In this document: positions 37,230-45,138 of the stretch, in pieces | How positions within the stretch are numbered: position 1 is the stretch's first letter | Layout: every line of letters starts with the position of its first letter | DNA from: Bifidobacterium choladohabitans | GTDB taxonomy: Bacteria; Actinomycetota; Actinomycetes; Actinomycetales; Bifidobacteriaceae | NCBI RefSeq assembly: GCF_016102005.1 | Contig: NZ_JACFPL010000002.1 | Location: 248,001-312,000 of the forward strand | DNA: 64,000 bases | Direction: 5' to 3' | Translations under genes and position numbers: made by a program | The notes under the pieces: generated by a model | Databases searched by the model: none | The model's input: the letters and a program-made list of their open reading frames with translations, nothing else | What the model was told of the DNA's origin: nothing

Positions 37230-38624
37230 ATGGTTGATGATCTCTTCCAGGCGGCGGATCCCCCCGAGGAGCACACCCTGCCCTTGGCGGTCAGGATGCG
37301 GCCCAGAAGCCTGGACGAGGTGGTCGGCCAGGACAAGGTCACGGCTCCTGGAACCCCCTTGGAGCGACTGGCCCGTTCGGACCCGAACAACCGTCTGACG
37401 GCTCCCAGCTCGGTCATTCTTTTCGGCCCTCCCGGGGTGGGCAAGACCACCTTGGCCTACATCGTGGCCCGACAGTCCGGGCGGCATTTCGAGGAGCTTT
37501 CGGCCGTCACCTCGGGGGTCAAGGAGGTGCGGCAGGTCCTCGCCCAGGCGCGGGAGCGGCTGGTCAGCCAGGGGCGGGAGACGGTCCTCTTTATCGATGA
37601 GGTCCACCGCTTCTCCAAGTCCCAGCAGGATGCCCTGTTGCCCAGCGTGGAGAACCGGGATGTGACGTTTATCGCAGCCACCACGGAGAATCCCAGCTTT
37701 TCGGTCATCTCGCCCCTGCTTTCGCGCTCGGTGGTGGTCAAGCTGGAGGCCCTGGACGACCAGGACCTGGCCAAGCTGGTCCGCAGGGCCGTCAAGGACC
37801 AGCGTGGGCTCAAGGACCAGGTGCGGCTGGCTCCAGAGGCCCTGGAACAAATTGTGCGCTTTGCCGGAGGTGACGCCCGTCGGGCCCTGACCATTCTGGA
37901 GGCTGCGGCCGGGGCGGTCACCGAGGACGGGTCTCGCGCCAAGGGTACGCGTCGCCCGCTGATCAACGCCAAGGTGGTCTCCTCGGTCATGGACGTGGCC
38001 ACCGTCCGCTATGACAAGAAGGGCGACGATCACTACGATGTGGCATCGGCCTTCATCAAATCCATGCGGGGGTCCGACGTGGATGCGGCCCTGCACTACC
38101 TGGCTCGGATGATCCGGGCCGGCGAGGATCCGCGCTTCATCGCCCGACGCATCATGATCGCCTCCGCCGAGGAGGTGGGCATGGCCTCTCCTGAGGTGCT
38201 GGAGATCACGGTCGCGGCTGCCCAGGCCGTGGCCATGGTGGGCATGCCTGAGGCCCGTCTGATTCTGGCCGAGGCGGTCATCGCCGTGGCCACCGCACCC
38301 AAGTCCAACGCGTCTTACCTGGCCATCAACCAGGCCCTGGAGGACGTGGACGCCGGGCATATCGGTCAGGTTCCCCTGCATCTACGCAACGCTCCCACCA
38401 AGCTGATGAAGGCCTGGGGCAACCACGAGGGCTATCAGTATGCCCACGATGCGCCGGATGCAGTGGCACCCCAGCAGTACATGCCGGACGAACTGGTCGG
38501 ACGGCGCTACTATCACCCCAATGATCGGGGCTATGAGCGTCAGCTGGGCCCACGTCTGGAGGCGATCAGGGCCATCCTGGACAGGGCCGTCGGGCCGGAT
38601 GGAAACGCCGGGTCTGGGCAATGA
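37230..38624 (+). CDS. rarA: Replication-associated recombination protein A (RarA/MgsA)
   Basis: Clamp-loader-like AAA+ ATPase that acts at stalled replication forks. The 464-residue protein has Walker A GPPGVGKTT, Walker B LFIDEVHRFSKSQQD, sensor 1 AATTENPSFSV, and arginine-finger region LSRS. The C-terminal tetramer domain carries the conserved RGSDVDAALHYLARMI and ASEEVGMA-like blocks. ATG 37230 is preferred over GTG 37224 because GAGGT is 7 nt before it. It stands alone between the importer operon and the MFS gene. Confidence 0.93.
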   Translation: MVDDLFQAADPPEEHTLPLAVRMRPRSLDEVVGQDKVTAPGTPLERLARSDPNNRLTAPSSVILFGPPGVGKTTLAYIVARQSGRHFEELSAVTSGVKEVRQVLAQARERLVSQGRETVLFIDEVHRFSKSQQDALLPSVENRDVTFIAATTENPSFSVISPLLSRSVVVKLEALDDQDLAKLVRRAVKDQRGLKDQVRLAPEALEQIVRFAGGDARRALTILEAAAGAVTEDGSRAKGTRRPLINAKVVSSVMDVATVRYDKKGDDHYDVASAFIKSMRGSDVDAALHYLARMIRAGEDPRFIARRIMIASAEEVGMASPEVLEITVAAAQAVAMVGMPEARLILAEAVIAVATAPKSNASYLAINQALEDVDAGHIGQVPLHLRNAPTKLMKAWGNHEGYQYAHDAPDAVAPQQYMPDELVGRRYYHPNDRGYERQLGPRLEAIRAILDRAVGPDGNAGSGQ

Positions 38625-38809
38625 CCGTCCGGACTCCTATACTGGTCACCCAATAGACGTTGAGTAGCCACACAATGACCGAAACGCCGCAGGGTCCAGG
38701 CCTTCCATATTGACGGTCGCCATGCTCCCAGAAGGAGCCTGTCGCCGTCGGCAGGTCTGGCATGGACGCATGGGGCATGCCTGCCTCATACACGGGCGCG
38801 AGGGTGACG

Positions 38810-40207
38810 ATGTCGACAGCGGTCATTGACAATGCAGACATATCCGAACAATCCAAGAATCTTGGCATGGCCGAGGACGACCTGGCGGTCCGAGAGATTA
38901 CCCGGCGAGTAGACAATGCTCGTGAATCGGCTACTTTTTATAAGATCGTGGCCCTGGTAGCCGCGGGAATGCTCATGGACAGCATCGATGTCTATGTGGG
39001 CAGCGCAGTAGCCAGTTCGGCATTGAGCACGGGATGGTCCACGGTCGCCCAGAATTCCCTCTTCCTGTCGGCCGGTTTCCTGGGGCTCCTGGTGGGCTCG
39101 CTGCTGGCCGGTTTCATCGGAGACCTGCGGGGGCGCAAGACCGCCTATCAGATCAACCTGCTGCTCTTCGGAGGCTTTACCCTGCTGGGCGCTTTGGCGC
39201 CGAACATGGCTGTCCTTTCAGTCTGCCGGCTGGGGGCCGGCCTGGGGCTGGGCGCCGAGATTGTCACCGGATTCTCCATGGTCAACGAATTCGCTCCCAT
39301 CAGGCACCGCGGCCGCTGGAGCGCCATCGTCTCACTGGTGGCCAACACCGGAGTGCCCCTGGCCATGCTCCTGTGCGCCTGGATCATTCCGCGCTGGTCC
39401 TGGCGGCCGCTCTTTGTCGGCATTGGCCTGGCGGCGGCGCTGATCTGGTATCTGCGGCGTGACATCCCCGAGTCCCCTCGCTGGCTGGCCCTGCATGGGC
39501 GGATGGACGAGGCCATCCAGGTGGTTGAGCTTCTGGAGGCCGGCAATGGTCGGCGAGGGTCAAGCTCCGATTCTGTCAGCGGTTCCGCACTTGCTGGCAA
39601 GGATGAGGGCCTTGAGGCACCCGCCAAGGCATCGGGTAGCGTGGTTCGCGGACTGATTGTGGCCACCGTGGCGGTCTCGGCCACCAACGTCTGCTCCTAC
39701 GCCTTCACCTCCTGGGTGCCCACCATCCTGCTCAAGCGGGGCATAAATCTGAGCGGATCCCTGTGGATCAGCACCCTGATGATGCTGGGCGCCCCACTGG
39801 GCTGCCTGATCGGATCCCTGCTCCTGGACCGGATCGGCCGCAAGCGGATCATCGTCACGGCCTTCCTGCTGACGGCGGTCTTCGGCCTGCTCTACGCAGC
39901 GCAGACCAGCCAGGTCATGGCCATTCTGGTGGGCATCCTGCTCATGGCCAGCCTCTATGTCCTCATGTCTTCGGTGGTGGCCGTCTACGCCCCCGAGCTC
40001 TTCCCGACCACGGTCCGCTTCCGCTGCGTGGGCATCGCCAATGCCGTCGCCAAGCTCTGCAACGTGCTCATGCCAGTGTTGATTGGTGCCATGCTCAGCC
40101 AGTGGGGGAGCACTTCGATCTTCGTCACCATCAGCCTGGTGGCCCTGGCCTCCATGCTGGTCGTGGGCCTGATGGGCTGGGAGACCTCCGGTCGTTCGGT
40201 GGGCTGA
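38810..40207 (+). CDS. Major facilitator superfamily metabolite transporter
   Basis: A 12-helix MFS protein of 465 residues, of the sugar/metabolite:proton symporter type. Visible are GFIGDLRGRKTAYQ (the loop 2-3 motif), a charged central loop (about 240-280) between the two six-helix halves, and LLDRIGRKRII, the same motif in the second half. The substrate cannot be told. ATG 38810 is chosen since GAGGG lies 5 nt upstream and the frame beyond it lacks a ribosome site. It is convergent with a MarR-type regulator; a strong terminator lies between them. Confidence 0.85.
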   Translation: MSTAVIDNADISEQSKNLGMAEDDLAVREITRRVDNARESATFYKIVALVAAGMLMDSIDVYVGSAVASSALSTGWSTVAQNSLFLSAGFLGLLVGSLLAGFIGDLRGRKTAYQINLLLFGGFTLLGALAPNMAVLSVCRLGAGLGLGAEIVTGFSMVNEFAPIRHRGRWSAIVSLVANTGVPLAMLLCAWIIPRWSWRPLFVGIGLAAALIWYLRRDIPESPRWLALHGRMDEAIQVVELLEAGNGRRGSSSDSVSGSALAGKDEGLEAPAKASGSVVRGLIVATVAVSATNVCSYAFTSWVPTILLKRGINLSGSLWISTLMMLGAPLGCLIGSLLLDRIGRKRIIVTAFLLTAVFGLLYAAQTSQVMAILVGILLMASLYVLMSSVVAVYAPELFPTTVRFRCVGIANAVAKLCNVLMPVLIGAMLSQWGSTSIFVTISLVALASMLVVGLMGWETSGRSVG

Positions 40208-40244
40208 TAGAGGCCGATCCAAGGTCGCAAGGAATCTGAAGATC

Positions 40245-40307
40245 AAGGGGCCTGGCCTGAGCCTGGAGCCGTCCAAGGGCGGCGAAAGGTTCGGCCAGGC
40301 CCCTTTC
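40245..40307 (+). terminator. Terminator between MFS and MarR genes
   Basis: A 13-bp perfect stem (40245-40257 with 40293-40305) brackets a 35-nt loop and is followed by a short T run. The arms begin AAGGGG and end CCCCTT, so the element can act in both directions between convergent genes. Confidence 0.75.
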
Positions 40308-40320
40308 TCAGTAAGAGATA

Positions 40321-40761
40321 TCAGAGCTGGTTGGCCAGCAGCCGGTTGTAGACGCAGCGCAGTTCGCTCTGGAAGGTCTCGGGGTCGATATCGGGATTCT
40401 GCTTGAACAGATCGATCCACCAGTTGTTGACCGACCTGATTCTCCTGCGGGCTATGTCAGCGCCCGACCTGGTCAGGGCGATGATGTTGACCCGGTGATC
40501 GGCGGGGTTCTGTTCACGGCTGACCAGACCCTGGGCCTTCAAAGCCTTGAGATCCCGGGCCAGCAGACTGGGGTCTACACATAGGTCCCGGGCTATCTGG
40601 CGCTGGCTGAGGCCGGGATGGTCATAGAGGTATATAATCAGATCACCCTGGGTGCCTCGTAAGGTGGTTTCGCCTATGTACCGGCTGGCATCGTTGCGTG
40701 CATGCCGGTAGATTCCGGCTATACAGCTGCTCAGGTTGTGGTAGTGGCTCTTCTTCAACAT
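40321..40761 (-). CDS. MarR-family transcriptional regulator
   Basis: A 146-residue winged-helix regulator. The helix-turn-helix is about residues 50-75 (LSQRQIARDLCVDPSLLARDLKALKAQGLV), followed by the wing REQNPADHRVNIIALTRSG, typical of MarR proteins, which dimerise and often sense phenolic or oxidising compounds. It is convergent with the MFS gene rather than divergent. Its targets cannot be read from the arrangement, and no palindrome was found by eye near its own start. Confidence 0.85.
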   Translation of the reverse strand: MLKKSHYHNLSSCIAGIYRHARNDASRYIGETTLRGTQGDLIIYLYDHPGLSQRQIARDLCVDPSLLARDLKALKAQGLVSREQNPADHRVNIIALTRSGADIARRRIRSVNNWWIDLFKQNPDIDPETFQSELRCVYNRLLANQL

Positions 40762-41168
40762 CGCTGCTGCCCCCTAGCTGGTAAGGAAGATCAAAGAGTT
40801 CGGCGGGCATGATTGACCGCATGGACCCCTTCGGCGCCGTTCCCCTTCCAGGCCTGTTTCCGGCAACTCCCTAGCCTTGGCCCGGCACGGACGACGCATT
40901 TTTCATCATATCAATACCGTCGACACCATGGGTATCGTCCACGATCCAGACATGGGCCGGGCAAGCCATGATTTCTGGTGCCGATTCGGCTCGAAGTCTT
41001 TCATCGTCGATTGTGCAGGGATTCTCTGCCTACTTCAGGCCTGTGCTCAGGCTTATGGGCTTAAGGGAATTGTCTTGTTGCCCTGCCAAGGTCGCGGACT
41101 ATCACCGTCATTGCTCCACGGTATGCTAAGATGTTCCCTTTTCGTGACGGGACCTGGAAAGGATTGGC
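40762..41168. other. 407-bp intergenic region without a convincing gene
   Basis: It holds the divergent upstream regions of the MarR gene and the HAD-phosphatase gene. A frame on the plus strand (from 40877) has no ribosome site and no recognisable domain. Near its right end TATGCT (41121-41126) and TAAGAT could serve as -10 elements for the phosphatase gene. No repeat or RNA structure stands out. Confidence 0.6.
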
Positions 41169-41747
41169 ATGCGGGTACTGGACTTCGACGGCACCATCTA
41201 CGATGGCGAGAGCCTGCTTGACTTCTACCTGTTCACTGTCCGCAAGGATCCGCGGGTGCTGCACTACCTGCCGGTTGCCCTCTTCTATGCCGTCCGCTAC
41301 CGTCTGGGCCGGGTCACCCTGGAGCAGCTGGATTCGGCCATGCGTCGGGTGGGCTCGCGCTACCTGCGTCGACTGACCTCGCGTCCCGGCTTTGACATGG
41401 ATCGTCTGGTCAGCCAATTCTGGGATGCCAACATGCACAAGATCATGGATTGGTACACGCCTCAGGCCGACGACGTGGTGGTGACCGCCTCCTTCGATCT
41501 GGTGGCGGGGGAGGCCTGCCGACGACTGGGCATCACCCGCTGCATCGGCTCCACCCTGGATTTGGAGTCCCTGACTGTGGGCTACCTCAACTTCGGACCC
41601 GACAAGCCCCTGCATTTTCAGCGGATCCTGGGCCGGGAGACGGCCATCGACGCCTTCTACACCGATTCGGCCTTCGACCTGCCCATGATCGATCTTGCCC
41701 GGCGGGCCTACCTGGTCGAGCATGGCAGGGTCCGCCGCATCAAATAG
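41169..41747 (+). CDS. HAD-superfamily phosphatase, phosphoserine-phosphatase-like
   Basis: A 192-residue haloacid-dehalogenase-fold hydrolase. Motif I DFDGTIYDG (nucleophile and acid aspartates) is at residues 5-13, motif II is TASFD, and motif III/IV combine a Lys near KPLHFQRILG with YTDSAFDLPM. The helical cap after motif I resembles the SerB/HAD-IB type. The substrate is unknown; phosphoserine and nucleotide phosphates are candidates. GGAAAGGA precedes the ATG. The gene is convergent with the Gfo/Idh oxidoreductase gene, 34 bp apart. Confidence 0.82.
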   Translation: MRVLDFDGTIYDGESLLDFYLFTVRKDPRVLHYLPVALFYAVRYRLGRVTLEQLDSAMRRVGSRYLRRLTSRPGFDMDRLVSQFWDANMHKIMDWYTPQADDVVVTASFDLVAGEACRRLGITRCIGSTLDLESLTVGYLNFGPDKPLHFQRILGRETAIDAFYTDSAFDLPMIDLARRAYLVEHGRVRRIK

Positions 41748-41781
41748 GCAGGCTGGTCACCATGGCTTTTATCTACAGCTT

Positions 41782-42840
41782 TTATCTGCTGGTTCTCGAT
41801 TCAAAGGGAAAGACCAACCCCCACTGGTGGCGCAGGGAGTCCATGAGCTCCATGATGCGCATGGTGTCCTTGTGGGGCATCTGGGCGCACTCGGTCTTGC
41901 CGTCCAGGATGGCCTGTGCGGAGCTGGCCACCTCGTACTCATAGCCGGTCAGCTGGTCGGGGATGGGGTAGCTCTTCCTCAATTTATGGTCCCCGTCGTA
42001 CAGGTCTATGGACTCCACGTTGTTGATATTGACGCACTGCAGGTAACCCTGGTCTCCCCAGATGCTGCCGGTCCGGTCGCTGTCCGAAACCATGGAGCTG
42101 GTCGCTTCCCCCACGGATCCATCCTCGTAGAAAATGGCTGTGGAGTTCTGGCTGTCCACGCCCTCCGGGCTGCGGACCCAATCCGTGCAGACCCGTTCAA
42201 TGGGCTTGGGTCCCATGACCATGTCGATGAAGTTGAGAGGGTAGACGCCCACGTCGAGCAGGGCGCCGCCGGCCAGGGCCGGGTCGGTCATCCTGGCCTT
42301 GCCCACGGTTACATATCCCAGGTTGGCGGTCACGGTCCTGACGGTGCCGATTGCCCCCGAGGAGATGATGCCGTCGATGATGGAGCGCGAGGGCATGTAC
42401 CTGGTCCAGATGGCCTCGGTGCAGAGTAGGCCGGTGTTCTCGGATGTCTCCATGACCTGCCTGGCCTGATCGGCGTTGGCGGCGAAGGACTTCTCGACCA
42501 GCACGTTCTTTCCAGCCTTCATGCAGGCGATGGCCTGCTCGGCGTGGAGGCTGTGAGGCGTGGCGATGTAGACCAGATCCACTTGCGGATCATCCAGGAG
42601 CTCCTGGTAGGAGCCATAGGAATGTGCGAACCCATATTTTTCGGCGAAGGCGGCTGCGCGATTCCCGTCCCTGGCTGCCACGGCGTAGGGGGCCACCAGG
42701 TGGCTGTACTGCGGGTCTTGTGCCATCATGACCACGGTCTTGGCCAGGGCGTTGGCTATCCGTCCGGCACCGAGAATGGCGAAGTTGACCCGCATGCCCT
42801 TCTGCTCAGCCTCTTGCCGCTTTCCGTTCAATCTGCTCAT
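41782..42840 (-). CDS. Gfo/Idh/MocA-family NAD(P)-dependent oxidoreductase
   Basis: A 352-residue dehydrogenase with an N-terminal Rossmann fold (AILGAGRIANALAKT, about 18-32) and a C-terminal alpha/beta catalytic domain (GGALLDVGVYPLNFI). The usual EKP motif after the nucleotide fold reads EKS here. Family members oxidise or reduce sugars, inositol or biliverdin; the substrate is unknown. ATG 42840 is preferred because AAGGAG lies 6 nt upstream. Its first 35 bp overlap the 3' end of the vsr gene, so the two are probably co-transcribed, vsr first. Confidence 0.85.
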   Translation of the reverse strand: MSRLNGKRQEAEQKGMRVNFAILGAGRIANALAKTVVMMAQDPQYSHLVAPYAVAARDGNRAAAFAEKYGFAHSYGSYQELLDDPQVDLVYIATPHSLHAEQAIACMKAGKNVLVEKSFAANADQARQVMETSENTGLLCTEAIWTRYMPSRSIIDGIISSGAIGTVRTVTANLGYVTVGKARMTDPALAGGALLDVGVYPLNFIDMVMGPKPIERVCTDWVRSPEGVDSQNSTAIFYEDGSVGEATSSMVSDSDRTGSIWGDQGYLQCVNINNVESIDLYDGDHKLRKSYPIPDQLTGYEYEVASSAQAILDGKTECAQMPHKDTMRIMELMDSLRHQWGLVFPFESRTSR

Positions 42841-43297
42841 CCTTGACTCCTTCGTTTGGATCGCCATCTGCGGTGATGGCCTTATACAATCTCTGCAGGG
42901 TTTCCTGGGCGTGGCGGGCATCCAGCTGACACTCCCAGACTGTGAAAACCCGCCAGCCCATGGCTTTCAGTTTTTCGCCCTGTTCCTTATCCCGCAGACG
43001 GTTCCTTGTCAGCTTTGTGGTCCAAAACTCCACATTGGATTTGGGAAGGGAGAATTTGGCACAGCCCTGATGCATGTGCCAGAAACAGCCATTGACGAAC
43101 ACCATGGCCCGCCACTTGGGCAGGACCACATCAGGATGGCCCGGATATCTCTTGTCGTTCTTGCGAAAACGCAGACCGCGAGAGAAAAGGTAGGATCGGA
43201 CCCGGCGTTCTATTGATGTTTCCGTGCCCCTGATCCGGGACATGGTGTAGCTGCGTGTGCCGGGCTGGAATCTGCTGGGTGTCTTTTTCGAAACCAT
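42806..43297 (-). CDS. vsr: Very-short-patch-repair endonuclease (Vsr)
   Basis: Nicks DNA next to a T:G mismatch produced by deamination of 5-methylcytosine. The 163-residue protein has the conserved Vsr pattern: TMSRIRGTET near the start, PGHPDVVLPKW with the catalytic Asp, VNGCFWHMHQGC (zinc ligands), FWTTKLTRNRLRD, and GWRVFTVWEC. Vsr usually accompanies a C5-methylase (dcm), but none is in this window. ATG 43297 and GTG 43306 are both possible; the latter begins 3 nt after the cyclophilin stop. Codon use looks a little less GC-rich than its neighbours, consistent with transfer but not proof. Confidence 0.92.
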   Translation of the reverse strand: MVSKKTPSRFQPGTRSYTMSRIRGTETSIERRVRSYLFSRGLRFRKNDKRYPGHPDVVLPKWRAMVFVNGCFWHMHQGCAKFSLPKSNVEFWTTKLTRNRLRDKEQGEKLKAMGWRVFTVWECQLDARHAQETLQRLYKAITADGDPNEGVKDEQIERKAARG

Positions 43298-43309
43298 CCC
43301 CGGCACGGC

Positions 43310-43849
43310 TCAGAGGACTTCGATGCTGTTGATGAAGACCGGCTCAAGGGGACGGTCGCCCGAGTCGGTGGCCACGGCATCCAGCTTGTCGACCACCTTC
43401 CGGGAATCCTCATCGGCAACCTGGCCGAAGATGGTGTGGTGCCCGTTCAACCAAGGGGTGGGCACGGTGGTGATGAAGAACTGTGATCCGTTGGTGCCGT
43501 GGGTCTTCCCGGTGGCGGGGTCCCGGCGCAGCCCTGCATTGGCCATGGCCAGCTTGTAGGGTTCCTCGAAGGTCAGGGAGGGGTCGATCTCATCGTCGAA
43601 CTCGTAGCCGGGGCCGCCTGTGCCGGTGCCCAGCGGGCAGCCGCCCTGGATCATGAAGTCCTTGATGATCCGGTGGAAGGTCAGCCCGTCATAGAAAGGA
43701 TCCTGACGCTTCCGGCCCGTCTCGGGATCGGTCCAGTCCTTGCGGCCGGCGGCCAGGTCCAGGAAGTTGGCCACGGTTTCGGGGGCCTTGTCGTCAAAGA
43801 GGTCCAGGCGAATGTCGCCTTCTGAGGTATGCATGATGACTGTGCTCAT
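43310..43849 (-). CDS. ppiA: Cyclophilin-type peptidyl-prolyl cis-trans isomerase
   Basis: Accelerates proline isomerisation in protein folding; 179 residues, cytoplasmic since no signal is seen. The cyclophilin core shows FHRIIKDFMIQGGCP (catalytic Arg and Phe), a GTNGSQFFITT block, and WLNGHHTIFGQV near the end. A longer than usual loop (GRKDWTDPETGRKRQDPFYDG) is typical of actinobacterial homologues. AAAGGA lies about 8 nt before the ATG. The vsr gene follows almost directly on the same strand. Confidence 0.93.
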   Translation of the reverse strand: MSTVIMHTSEGDIRLDLFDDKAPETVANFLDLAAGRKDWTDPETGRKRQDPFYDGLTFHRIIKDFMIQGGCPLGTGTGGPGYEFDDEIDPSLTFEEPYKLAMANAGLRRDPATGKTHGTNGSQFFITTVPTPWLNGHHTIFGQVADEDSRKVVDKLDAVATDSGDRPLEPVFINSIEVL

Positions 43850-43861
43850 ATCCCAATCCTT

Positions 43862-44233
43862 TCATAAGACGGCGACGCGCACCGAGGATCCGAAGGGCAT
43901 CAGGGCCAGGCGGGCCATCTTGAAGGCCTGCAGGCCGAAGGGTATGCCCACCACGGTCAGCATGGTGACCAGTCCGGCCGCCAGATAGGCCAGAGCCAGC
44001 CACCAGCCGCCCAGGATGATCCAGAGCAGGTTGGCCAGCCAGGATCCCAACCCGCCTCCGTAGATGACCTGTCGGCCGAAGGGGGTCAGGGTCAGTCTTG
44101 CCATCTTGAGGGCCTGGACGCCCAGGGGGATGCCTACCACGGTCAGGCAGAGCACGATGCCCACCAGGGTCCAGGCCAGTGCGATGACCAGTCCTCCCAG
44201 CAGCAGCCAGCAGATGTTGCCGATCAGGCGCAT
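43862..44233 (-). CDS. YccF-family inner-membrane protein
   Basis: A 123-residue membrane protein made of two repeated YccF-like halves. Each has a hydrophobic stretch followed by the pattern VVGIPxGxQAxKMARLxLxPFG (about 33-52 and 92-112). Four helices are likely. The family function is unknown. It begins 10 bp inside the TetR gene, pointing to coupled translation, and lies 12 bp before ppiA on the same strand. Confidence 0.88.
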   Translation of the reverse strand: MRLIGNICWLLLGGLVIALAWTLVGIVLCLTVVGIPLGVQALKMARLTLTPFGRQVIYGGGLGSWLANLLWIILGGWWLALAYLAAGLVTMLTVVGIPFGLQAFKMARLALMPFGSSVRVAVL

Positions 44234-44931
44234 GTGGGTCCTTCCGTCAGTGTGGCGGTGACGGCCTTGGCGCAGGCGGTCACTTTCTCGATGATGATGG
44301 TCAGTCGTTGCTGTCGTTGTTCGGGGGCAAGCCCCTGGTCCATGGCATCGATCAGTCGCATGCCGGATTGGACGATGCCCCGCGTCACCTCCACGCCCAT
44401 GGCCGGATCTGCTGGCCGCAGGGCTGTCCAGGCCTGGATCAGCGGCTGGTTGACCTGCCGGTGGAAGTCCAGCAGGGCTTGGATCTGCCGGTCTGTGGAC
44501 CGATCGCTCCCTGGGGCGGGCTCGTGGGGATTCGAAGGGCTGCCGTAGATCAGGGCCTGGCGTAACTGCTCGTCGTGCTGCTCGGCGTAGAGGTTCATCA
44601 GCCAGCCGTGTCCGTGCAGTCCGGCCTGCTCCAGATTGGTGCGGGTCCAGACCTCGATCGTCCGCCTCGGGTCGTCTGTCCTACCCAGGGCCTGGTCCAG
44701 GGCCTGACCCCAGTCGGGCAGGTGTCGCTCCATGACCATGTCGCAGAGCTGGTCGGCATCCCGGGCGTAGCGGTAGAGGGAGTTCCGGGCCATCTTGGTG
44801 CGTCGGGCCACCTCGGCCATGGTCAGCTGGTCGCGTCCGCCGGTGCGCAGGATGGCCTCGGCGGCGGCGATGATCTGGTCCACGGTTTTGGCGCGGTGCT
44901 CCTGGAGCGTGGATTCGCGGATCCTGGGCAT
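44224..44931 (-). CDS. TetR-family transcriptional regulator
   Basis: A 235-residue repressor-type protein. The N-terminal helix-turn-helix is about 16-65 (VDQIIAAAEAILRTGG..MAEVARRTKMARNSLYRYARD), and the C-terminal ~165 residues form the all-helical ligand/dimer domain. AAGGAGG precedes the ATG at 4-5 nt. It is divergent from the DHA2-type MFS gene, the classic layout for a repressor controlling an efflux pump, and operator-like palindromes lie between them. The yccF gene overlaps its 3' end. The ligand is unknown. Confidence 0.9.
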   Translation of the reverse strand: MPRIRESTLQEHRAKTVDQIIAAAEAILRTGGRDQLTMAEVARRTKMARNSLYRYARDADQLCDMVMERHLPDWGQALDQALGRTDDPRRTIEVWTRTNLEQAGLHGHGWLMNLYAEQHDEQLRQALIYGSPSNPHEPAPGSDRSTDRQIQALLDFHRQVNQPLIQAWTALRPADPAMGVEVTRGIVQSGMRLIDAMDQGLAPEQRQQRLTIIIEKVTACAKAVTATLTEGPTCA

Positions 44932-44997
44932 GGTCCTCCTTGGTCCGGCCGCCTAAGTGCAGCCCTGGTGAATCGAGCCCGACCGGTCATGGGGCAT

Positions 44998-45026
44998 ATG
45001 ATATGGCCTATTCGCAGCAGAGCCAA
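44998..45026 (-). promoter_or_regulatory. Candidate promoter of the TetR gene
   Basis: On the minus strand TTGGCT (complement of 45021-45026) and TATCAT (complement of 44998-45003) are 17 bp apart, an ideal spacing. The start would be near 44990, about 59 nt before the regulator ATG. Confidence 0.5.
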
Positions 45027-45055
45027 GCCGCGAGGGCCTCTTTAGCCCGCGGCTT
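45025..45055. other. Inverted repeat between the TetR and MFS genes
   Basis: AAGCCGCG (45025-45032) pairs with CGCGGCTT (45048-45055), with a further GGC/GCC pair inside after a 2-nt bulge. It is directly upstream of the MFS promoter and touches the TetR -35. It may be a regulator-binding site or a leftover hairpin. Confidence 0.45.
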
Positions 45056-45072
45056 GTCCGCGCAGAGTGAAC

Positions 45073-45104
45073 TTGCCTGATGGGTTTTCGCGACGTATAG
45101 TCGC
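45073..45104 (+). promoter_or_regulatory. Efflux-pump promoter with operator-like palindrome
   Basis: TTGCCT (45073-45078) and TATAGT (45096-45101) lie 17 bp apart. A palindrome, GCGAC-GTATA-GTCGC (45090-45104), covers the -10. This is where a TetR-type repressor would block RNA polymerase. The MFS start codon is 34 nt downstream. Confidence 0.6.
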
Positions 45105-45138
45105 AAAAAATTCGCAGACCAGGGTGAGGGGGAATCCG

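Noticed and set aside
40877-41221. 114-codon frame before the HAD phosphatase
   Set aside because: No ribosome site or domain, and it overlaps the start of the phosphatase gene in another frame.
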